A stretch of DNA of 40,746 bases, taken from the NCBI GenBank assembly GCA_031553775.1, contig JAVBLA010000058.1, positions 1-40,746 on the forward strand, given 5' to 3'. The stretch is from JAISFI01 sp031553775 (GTDB taxonomy: Bacteria > Bacteroidota > Bacteroidia > Bacteroidales > Azobacteroidaceae). This document shows, one piece after another, positions 35,501 through 40,746 of the stretch (the stretch's first letter is position 1; each line of letters opens with the position of its first letter). Made by a program: the position numbers and the translations under genes. The notes beneath the pieces are model-generated. The model worked only from the letters and a program-made list of their open reading frames with translations, was not told the origin of the DNA and ran no database searches.

Positions 35501-35684
35501 GCAGTTTGAATGTCCCATTCTCATCGGTCACTGTTCCGGTCGTAGAGCCTTTGACTACAACTGAGGCCCCCGTAAGAGGATCTCCGGTATCATCTACTAT
35601 AAGACCGGTTACCTGTGTGGTTTGAGCAATTGCAAATCCAATGCTCAACAAACAACATGTTAATAATAAAAAAATTTGTTTCAT
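32583..35684 (-). CDS. SusC/RagA-family TonB-dependent outer-membrane transporter
   Basis: A 1033-residue outer-membrane transporter. A signal peptide (1-20) is followed by a carboxypeptidase-D-like regulatory domain (about 24-95), a DEVVVTAMG segment (100-108) near the TonB box position, a plug domain (about 112-225, with RGQSSLGTSGQPLFVIDG) and a 22-strand-type barrel to a C-terminal Phe. It imports a nutrient captured by the SusD-like partner, powered by TonB. It has its own -7 box at 35728-35735 and a long AT-rich upstream region. No sigma/anti-sigma or hybrid sensor gene adjoins it. Confidence 0.95.
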   Translation of the reverse strand: MKQIFLLLTCCLLSIGFAIAQTTQVTGLIVDDTGDPLTGASVVVKGSTTGTVTDENGTFKLLVPSDTKILVVSFLGMITQEVSVKPNLRIVLSGDDKLLDEVVVTAMGISRSEKALGYSVGVVGSDALGKAREGNIINSLSGKVAGVNVTQFSGTAGGSSKIILRGQSSLGTSGQPLFVIDGMPVSNSSLNFGINGSIDTGSRIGDISSDDIESISVLKGAAATALYGARAKDGVLIITTKKGAKNTKAIISVNSSFRMDDPLVLPDFQNEYGPGSGATGQYSTSSWNGWGPKISSVQDKKFPIFTGDEVTLKAYPDNVKNFYNTGLTYTNNISIAGGDDKNDFRLGFTALNQTGIVPGNTYDKYNFTFNGGRDFSSMLSARVAVSYIKVSSEGRPAQGSNDKNIIIPTINSMPRTMDVNLLKDNWITDDGKPYSLGSGITANNPYWVMNKNKYTGEVDRVIGNIIVTFKPIEGLSISNNLGTDFFNDISRRVWAYNTIGVTKGRFVTYNWDSQIINNDFIASYEFSPIEDLGIKILAGNNLLQNTVQRIDVNSQDLLIADIYTYANAQSNAPSKIYRQNRLVGLFGDIGFSYKNFAFLNVTGRNDWSSTMPKSNRSYFYPSVSGSLLFTELMPKSNVLSYGKFRINYAVVGSDTDPYQLEYVFNPVSTYFIQYFSATAGQFPHGGLLAYQSPRVYPDPDLKPQMQTGFEIGADLRFFDGRIKLDATYYSNLTKDVIAEIDAPNSTGYFNVRKNAGKISNKGVELILGLVPVKGAFTWDFTMNFAKNKQEVTELDPTIKELNLTSGYEGLQVKAAVGEPFSLYGTAWERDGNGNIIVGDNGLRSTTATAVNLGSINPDFTMGLNNNFSYKGINLGVLLDIHQGGVMYSGTVSDLRTSGVAKETLKSDRSQIIDDAVMSDGNGGYVPNTIGISAYDYWSKNYKTSNAEANVFDASYIKLREITLSYTLPRSWFNNVVSNVIIGFEARNLWIIHKEVPHIDPELTFFSPNDVGAGVEFSSIPTTRSFGFNLKLDF

Positions 35685-35727
35685 AAAAAAACTTGTTTAG
35701 AAAAATACTTTCTTTGCTTCACTTGCA

Positions 35728-35735
35728 CAAAAATA
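35728..35735 (-). promoter_or_regulatory. -7 box of the susC/susD operon
   Basis: The reverse complement reads TATTTTTG, a full consensus match. The leader would be about 40 nt. Confidence 0.65.
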
Positions 35736-35977
35736 GTGAAATTATTATTAATAAAAAGAAAATAGATACTTTTATTTAAAATTTAATGCAAAAACATCTA
35801 TTATTGTTTCATTCTACAATAATAATTTTTATTTTAAACTCAAATAACATATTTTACAAAACTTTTCAGACACTTATTTGTTGTTATTTTTTAAATCTTA
35901 TTCAAAGTATTTCGTTTATATTTTCGTATCTTTGAAAATCTATTCAAGGAGCATCTTCTACAATAAAACTGTAAGTC

Positions 35978-36009
35978 TTTGATTTCTTCAAAAAGACTTT
36001 ATATATTTG
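35978..36009 (+). promoter_or_regulatory. Promoter of the patatin gene
   Basis: TTTG (35978-35981), 20 bases, then TATATTTG (36002-36009): both consensus elements match exactly. The ATG is 29 bases downstream. Confidence 0.82.
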
Positions 36010-36037
36010 CTTGTTTGATTGATGTAAAACAGAATAC

Positions 36038-38338
36038 ATGAAACGTTTTTTTCTTACAGTCGGCATTTTTCTGATGCTTGCATCTGTTGCATCTTCACAA
36101 TCTGTAGGTCTGGTACTGAGCGGAGGAGGAGCCAAAGGTGCGGCACATATCGGCTATATCAAAGCTCTGGAAGAAAAAGGCATCCCTATCGATTATGTAG
36201 GCGGTACTTCTATCGGTGCTATTGTAGGGAGCATGTATGCCATGGGATATTCCCCGGAAGAAATGCTGGACCTGTTCATGTCGAAAGAATTTTATTACTG
36301 GCAAACCGGCAAAGTGGAAGAGAATTATTTTTATTACTTCCGGGAAAAAGATCCTACACCGGAATTCACACATTTCACTATCAACATAAAAGATTCTATC
36401 AAGCTGAATGCCATCCAGTTTCCTTCCAGCCTGGTAAACCCGATACAGATGAATCAGGCTTTTATGGCACTCTTCGGTCCGGCAACTGCTTATTGCAAAG
36501 GTAATTTCGATTACCTTTTTGTCCCTTTTTTATGTGTTGCTTCAGATATTTTTGAAAAAAAACCGGTTATTTTCCGGAGTGGCGACCTGGGTGATGCCGT
36601 GAGGGCATCCATGACATTTCCGTTTGTTTTCACACCGATCACGAAAGACAGTGTTCCGTTATACGACGGCGGTATTTATGATAACTTCCCCATCAGGCCG
36701 GTAAAAAAAGCATTTGATCCCGATTACATTATCGGTAGCGCTGTTGTGGGCAACAAAAGGAAGAAACCTATCGAACAGGGCATATACGAGCAGGTGGAAA
36801 ATATGATTATGCAACCCATTATCAGATATATGCCTGAAAATGAAGGTTATATTGAAAAGTTTCGTTTGGATGATGTCAGCCTGCTGGACTTTCAAAAAGC
36901 CAAAGAACTATACGAAATAGGCTACAAACAGGGCATCCTTGCTGCTGATACGATCAAACAACGTGTATTGAGAACTGTGCCGGAGGAAGAATTATCTGCC
37001 AGAAGGAAAGCTTTCAGGCGGGAACTCCCTCCGTTAAGATTCAAAAATATCGCCATCAATGGAGTATCAGAAGCTCAAAAATTATACATAGAAAACCAGT
37101 TTCACCAAAACACGGATGAATATTTTTCTATGGAAGATTTCAAAAAAGCCTATTTCAAGCTTTTAGCCGATTCTAAAATCCGGAGCATCATACCACATGC
37201 TATCTACAATGAACAGGAAAAATGTTTCGATCTGCGATTGGATGTCACCATCAACAATGAAATTATAGTCGCTTTCGGAGGAAATGTCTCTTCATCCAAC
37301 GCGAATCAACTGTACTTAGGTCTGGGATACCAGAGTCTGGGACAATATGCTATGGACACCAATTTAGATATGCAGGTGGGAAACGCCTTTAACGGAGTAC
37401 AATTAACCGGCCGGGTGGAGCTCCCCTCTCAGGTGCCTGTTTATGTAAAAGGTATCGGATCTTACACCTATCGGAAATATTTTGAGAGTGAGAAATTATT
37501 TCTGGAAGACGAACTGACTACTTTCCTGCAACAGGAAGAAGCATACTTCAAATTGCGCGTAGGATTCCCTTTTCTGACAAAGGCCAAAAGTGAAATTACA
37601 GTAGGATACGGAAGTCTCCGGGATCATTATTACCAATCGAACGACGTTGTTTTCTCCGAAACAGGTTTCGACAGAAGCACCAATAATCTTTTCCTGGCAT
37701 CGTTAGCCATCAAAAAAAACACCCTGGGAGCCAAGCAGTATCCCATTACCGGACAGGAGCATATCCTGATGGCACAACTCCTGAGTGGATCGGAAAACTA
37801 TGAAGCTGCCGACCTGAAAAGCCGGATGCCGAAACAGTCGTACTACCAATCGTGGTTGCAAATCAATGCAAAATTGCACAATTACCATTCTTTCGCGCCC
37901 AAATTTAATTTCGGATATCTGTTTGAAGGTATTTTATCCAGCAAAAACCTGCTAAGCAACTATACCGAAAGTATTATTCAGGCCCCGGCATTCACCCCTA
38001 CCCCACACAGTAAACTAGTATTCAATGAGTCTTTCAGGGCGAACGAATATATAGCCGGTGGCATCATTCCCATTCTCAAACTCAGTGATATTTTTCATTT
38101 CCGTGCCGATATCTACGGATTCGCACCCATATATCCGATACTCAAAGACAATCAGAACCAGCCTTATTATGGAAACTTATTTACAAAGTTCGAATATATG
38201 GCAGAATTATCGGCAGTATTACAATTTCCATTTGCCTCCATCAGTTTTTACGGCAACTATTACAGCTCCCCAAAAGATAATTGGAATTTTGGACTGAATA
38301 TTGGATTTTTAATTTTCAGTCCTAAATTTATTGAGTAA
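36038..38338 (+). CDS. Patatin-like phospholipase fused to an Omp85-type barrel
   Basis: A 766-residue exported protein. A signal peptide (1-20) is followed by a patatin domain (about 22-320) with the oxyanion-hole GGGAKG (29-34), nucleophile elbow GTSIG (Ser58) and the DGG partner (Asp210) of the Ser-Asp dyad. A POTRA-like region (about 335-410) and a C-terminal Omp85/surface-antigen beta-barrel (about 420-766) follow. This order matches type Vd autotransporters such as PlpD, which secrete a patatin lipase through their own barrel. It would place a phospholipase on the cell surface. The ISAs1 element lies eight bases past the stop. Confidence 0.9.
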   Translation: MKRFFLTVGIFLMLASVASSQSVGLVLSGGGAKGAAHIGYIKALEEKGIPIDYVGGTSIGAIVGSMYAMGYSPEEMLDLFMSKEFYYWQTGKVEENYFYYFREKDPTPEFTHFTINIKDSIKLNAIQFPSSLVNPIQMNQAFMALFGPATAYCKGNFDYLFVPFLCVASDIFEKKPVIFRSGDLGDAVRASMTFPFVFTPITKDSVPLYDGGIYDNFPIRPVKKAFDPDYIIGSAVVGNKRKKPIEQGIYEQVENMIMQPIIRYMPENEGYIEKFRLDDVSLLDFQKAKELYEIGYKQGILAADTIKQRVLRTVPEEELSARRKAFRRELPPLRFKNIAINGVSEAQKLYIENQFHQNTDEYFSMEDFKKAYFKLLADSKIRSIIPHAIYNEQEKCFDLRLDVTINNEIIVAFGGNVSSSNANQLYLGLGYQSLGQYAMDTNLDMQVGNAFNGVQLTGRVELPSQVPVYVKGIGSYTYRKYFESEKLFLEDELTTFLQQEEAYFKLRVGFPFLTKAKSEITVGYGSLRDHYYQSNDVVFSETGFDRSTNNLFLASLAIKKNTLGAKQYPITGQEHILMAQLLSGSENYEAADLKSRMPKQSYYQSWLQINAKLHNYHSFAPKFNFGYLFEGILSSKNLLSNYTESIIQAPAFTPTPHSKLVFNESFRANEYIAGGIIPILKLSDIFHFRADIYGFAPIYPILKDNQNQPYYGNLFTKFEYMAELSAVLQFPFASISFYGNYYSSPKDNWNFGLNIGFLIFSPKFIE

Positions 38339-38346
38339 TTTTCCCC

Positions 38347-38360
38347 GGGCAAACGCATCT
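38347..38360 (+). repeat. Left inverted repeat of the ISAs1 element
   Basis: GGGCAAACGCATCT, reverse complement of 39512-39525; after one mismatch three further bases match. Confidence 0.9.
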
Positions 38361-38390
38361 AAATAAATTTTAAACAATAAGTTTTCTCGC

Positions 38391-38416
38391 ACTCCGTTTT
38401 AGAAAGAAAACGGAGT
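38391..38416 (+). promoter_or_regulatory. Hairpin covering the transposase ribosome-binding site
   Basis: ACTCCGTTTT (38391-38400) pairs perfectly with AAAACGGAGT (38407-38416) around AGAAAG. The GGAG at 38412-38415, two bases before the ATG at 38418, is inside the stem, so read-through transcripts would be poorly translated. Confidence 0.7.
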
Positions 38417-38417
38417 T

Positions 38418-39512
38418 ATGAATAATCTCATTAGTTATTTTAGTAATTTACCAGATCCACGAGTAGATCGTACAAAAGAGCACTTGTTGGAAGATATTGT
38501 TTTTATCACAATTGCCGCTGTAATTTGTGGATCAGAAACATGGAATGACATTGAAAATTACGGTAAGTCAAAAGAAGTCTGGCTGCGCCAATATTTGCAA
38601 TTACCTAACGGAATCCCTTCTCATGATACCTTTAATCGTTTTTTCAGTGCATTGGAACCGGAACACTTTGAAGCCGCATTTTTATCTTGGATTAGATCCA
38701 TATCCACATTAACAAAAGGAGATGTGGTTAGTCTCGATGGGAAAACGATGCGTGGAACTCGAGAATCAGGTTCTAAATATGCAATTCATATTATTAGTGC
38801 CTGGTCTAATTCCAATCAACTCAGTTTGGGGCAAATTAAAGTTGATGAAAAATCAAATGAAATTACAGCCATTCCTCAACTGCTGGAAGTCTTAGTGTTA
38901 AAAGGTTGTCTCGTTACTATAGATGCTATGGGATGCCAAAAAGAAATTGCCAAAAAGATTGTAAAAAAAGAGGCAGACTACATTTTAGCCCTGAAAGGAA
39001 ATCAAGGATATTTGCAAGAGGATGCCGAACGTACTATCCGTTTTACCAAACCTTCTGATGAGTGGGTAGAAGACGACTTTGGACATGGAAGAATTGAGAA
39101 ACGTAAATGTAGTTTATATACAGAACTGACTTTCATTGAACAAGCTAAATCCTGGCATATGCTCAATGCTGTTGTAAAGATTGAAGCAACCCGCTATATC
39201 AAGTCAACAGGAAAAGAAGAAAAAGAGACACGTCTTTACATTACAAGTTCAAAGGCAAATGCTGAAACAATAGGTAAAAGTATTCGATTACATTGGGGAA
39301 TTGAAAATAAACTGCATTGGCAACTCGATGTTTCTTTCAATGAAGATAGCAGTCGAAAAAGAAGTGGATATGCTGCCCAAAATTTTTCAATGATCAATCG
39401 GATTGCGCTTAATTTGATTAAAAATGAAAACTCTAAGAAAAGAAGTGTGAAGGGAAAAAGACTTGACGCGGGATGGAATAATGATTATTTATTGAAAATC
39501 CTAACAAATTAA
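38418..39512 (+). CDS. ISAs1-family transposase
   Basis: A 364-residue DDE transposase of the ISAs1 (H-repeat) family. The N-terminal helper region (LPDPRVDRTKEHLLEDI and SHDTFNRFFSALEP) is followed by the catalytic domain with SLDGKTMRGT (first Asp), TIDAMGCQKEIAKKI (second Asp) and the final Glu region HWGIENKLHWQLDVSFNED. It is full length and looks active. The stop codon overlaps the right inverted repeat by one base. A 10-bp hairpin just upstream sequesters its ribosome-binding site. Confidence 0.94.
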   Translation: MNNLISYFSNLPDPRVDRTKEHLLEDIVFITIAAVICGSETWNDIENYGKSKEVWLRQYLQLPNGIPSHDTFNRFFSALEPEHFEAAFLSWIRSISTLTKGDVVSLDGKTMRGTRESGSKYAIHIISAWSNSNQLSLGQIKVDEKSNEITAIPQLLEVLVLKGCLVTIDAMGCQKEIAKKIVKKEADYILALKGNQGYLQEDAERTIRFTKPSDEWVEDDFGHGRIEKRKCSLYTELTFIEQAKSWHMLNAVVKIEATRYIKSTGKEEKETRLYITSSKANAETIGKSIRLHWGIENKLHWQLDVSFNEDSSRKRSGYAAQNFSMINRIALNLIKNENSKKRSVKGKRLDAGWNNDYLLKILTN

Positions 39513-39525
39513 GATGCGTTTGCCC
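39512..39525 (-). repeat. Right inverted repeat of the ISAs1 element
   Basis: Reverse complement of 38347-38360. Confidence 0.9.
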
Positions 39526-39526
39526 T

Positions 39527-39688
39527 GTCAATTATACTTATAAACCGTTGGTTGGAATTATCAGCATGACAGATCCCAAAGATATTACAACCTATTACCA
39601 ATATGATCTTTTTAATCGGTTGCAATATATCAAAGATTACAAAAAAAACATTATTGAAAGTTATGACTATCATTATCGAAACCAATAA
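39527..39688 (+). pseudogene. 3' remnant of an RHS/YD-repeat gene
   Basis: An open frame of 53 codons runs from the IS end to TAA at 39686-39688 with no start of its own. It reads VNYTYKPLVGIISMTDP, then TTYYQYDLFNRLQYIKDY and ends SYDYHYRNQ, the usual C-terminal end of Bacteroidota YD-repeat proteins that precede a DUF6443 gene. The 5' part is absent: the other side of the IS is the patatin gene. It is therefore a truncated remnant, not a simple interruption. Confidence 0.82.
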
Positions 39689-39703
39689 AAAAGGAGAAAG
39701 ATT

Positions 39704-40746
39704 ATGAAACTAAAAATATTTTTTCTATTTTTCTTTAGCTGTTTGGGCATTTTTTATTTGTATCCCCAATATCCCGGCGATATCATTGAATTATCTGCTC
39801 CCGTTTCCGGCGGTGAAATCAAAGCCTGCCATTCCATTATTCTCAAACCGGACTTTCAATTTACCGCTGGCCGGGGACAAAGCCTGGTCCTGAAAGCTGA
39901 CCCTTCTTCCTGTTCTGCTTACATGCAGGAATCTCTCCAGTTTTCCGACGACCGGAATTATATCGTTAAAGTCCTCCCTTTAGATGCTACCGACAAACTA
40001 GAAATCTCGGGTAATCAAATTGAAGTGGCTCGTGGAACCAGGTTACAAACCACTATTCAGTATTTTGATGGATTAGGCCGTCCGGTGCAAACAATCCAGA
40101 AAGGGATCACGCCTACCCGTAATGATTTGGTCAGTATCCATGAATATGATTCTTTTGGCCGGGAGTCAAACCAATGGTTGTCATTCCCATCTGCAGGAAA
40201 CGGTTCTTTTATGCCGGAAACAACAGCCAGATCCGGAGCACTTACTTATTATGAAGATCAAAATCCATATGCCCGGCCTGTATACGAAGACTCTCCTTTG
40301 AACAGGATAACAGAGCAATACGATCCCGGCCAGGACTGGCAATCGACCAATCCGGGAAAAGCTGTCAGGACAACTTACCTGGGAAATAATTCCGAAATCA
40401 GCCTGCAATGTAACCGGTATGACGTGGAAGGAAACCGGGAAAATCCTCAATTAAAAAAGAACGGAAGTTACAGCCCCGGAGAATTGTATGTAACCAGGGT
40501 TGAAGATGAAGATGGAAACAGCACTTATGAGTTCAAAGATAAACTCGGTCAGGTAGTCCTGGTTCGCCGGATGGAAAATGTAGTATCCCATGACACCTAC
40601 TATGTCTATAACGATTGGGGAAAGCTGACTTTCGTCCTGCCTCCGTTGGCATCGGATTCTCTCCCCTTAAATGAATCAGGGGATAAAATCGATAATATTT
40701 TAGAAAAATACGCTTACATTTACCGGTATGACAAGCGAAACCGCTG
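39704..40746 (+). CDS. DUF6443-domain RHS repeat protein, 3' end beyond window
   Basis: The frame is open from ATG 39704 to the window end (347 codons), so the C-terminus is not seen. A hydrophobic N-terminus (MKLKIFFLFFFSCLGIFYLY) suggests export. An Ig-like opening segment is followed by the DUF6443 core (about 100-330) with TTIQYFDGLGRPVQTIQKG and EYDSFGRESNQWL. The predicted remainder is RHS/YD repeats, often ending in a variable and sometimes toxic tip. A good Shine-Dalgarno sequence (AAGGAG, 39691-39696) precedes the ATG, 15 bases after the stop of the truncated YD-repeat gene, so the two were probably one operon. Confidence 0.88.
   Translation, partial: MKLKIFFLFFFSCLGIFYLYPQYPGDIIELSAPVSGGEIKACHSIILKPDFQFTAGRGQSLVLKADPSSCSAYMQESLQFSDDRNYIVKVLPLDATDKLEISGNQIEVARGTRLQTTIQYFDGLGRPVQTIQKGITPTRNDLVSIHEYDSFGRESNQWLSFPSAGNGSFMPETTARSGALTYYEDQNPYARPVYEDSPLNRITEQYDPGQDWQSTNPGKAVRTTYLGNNSEISLQCNRYDVEGNRENPQLKKNGSYSPGELYVTRVEDEDGNSTYEFKDKLGQVVLVRRMENVVSHDTYYVYNDWGKLTFVLPPLASDSLPLNESGDKIDNILEKYAYIYRYDKRNR

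Larger units (their letters stand above)
35685..36037. other. AT-rich divergent intergenic region
   Basis: About 350 bp between the susC-like and patatin genes without a coding feature. It holds a -7 box for each direction and a second plus-strand -7 box TATCTTTG at 35927-35934, so patatin may have tandem promoters. Confidence 0.6.
38347..39525 (+). mobile_element. ISAs1-family insertion sequence
   Basis: The element runs between 14-bp perfect inverted repeats GGGCAAACGCATCT (38347-38360) and its complement (39512-39525) and carries one intact transposase. No matching target duplication of 8-10 bp is visible: the flanks read ATTTTCCCC on the left and TGTCAATTA on the right. The right flank is the interior of an RHS gene and the left flank is the end of the patatin gene, suggesting a deletion next to the element. 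Confidence 0.88.

Overview
The window looks like a chromosomal segment of a member of the Bacteroidales. The evidence is many Bacteroidota-type -7 boxes (TAnnTTTG) in front of genes, leaders mostly without Shine-Dalgarno sequences, a SusC/SusD pair, three proteins with C-terminal type IX secretion (T9SS) sorting domains, a NigD-like lipoprotein, a carboxynorspermidine synthase-type dehydrogenase and a DUF6443/RHS protein. A gut or oral genus such as Odoribacter or a relative is plausible, but the sequence alone does not settle it. No rRNA, tRNA or CRISPR array was seen.

Layout. 2-1464: a two-ORF ISL3-type (ISAon1 group) insertion sequence with 48-bp perfect inverted repeats; its left end coincides with the window edge. 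1465-1780: a leader-like region with a tiny ORF and two hairpins, then a terminator. 1781-3035: a VOC-fold protein and an AraC-type regulator, whose two promoters share a near-identical 19-bp box at identical spacing. 3263-9472: a surface-protein cluster with a CotH-kinase protein, a nuclease/phosphatase plus beta-helix protein and a double lamin-tail-domain protein, all predicted T9SS cargo. 9590-11212: a serine-type sulfatase. 11213-11586: intergenic DNA with a gene remnant and a dispersed repeat. 11587-16376 (minus): the tightly packed operon tsaC, sugar transferase, ClC channel, fmt.

16460-23785 is mostly housekeeping and DNA repair: an MscS channel, rmuC, a 27-codon ORF overlapping recJ, recJ, recQ and a convergent smpB whose 3' end overlaps recQ. 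23772-26098: a Yip1-like membrane protein, a NigD-like lipoprotein and an outer-membrane protein. 26276-30995: carboxynorspermidine synthase, bcp-recA and htpG. 31086-35684 (minus): a SusC/SusD pair without an adjacent regulator or enzyme. 36038-38338: a patatin fused to an Omp85-type barrel. 38347-39525: an ISAs1-family element whose ribosome-binding site lies in a hairpin. 39527-39688: the 3' remnant of an RHS/YD-repeat gene cut by that element. 39704-end: the N-terminal part of a DUF6443 RHS protein running off the window.

How the genes relate: the repair genes (rmuC, recJ, recQ, recA) are a loose neighbourhood and not one operon. The most distinctive parts are the T9SS cargo cluster with its unusual intergenic repeats, the paired AraC/VOC operators, and the IS-truncated RHS locus. 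Both window ends lie in repeat-prone sequence (an IS end and an RHS gene), as is common for contig ends.
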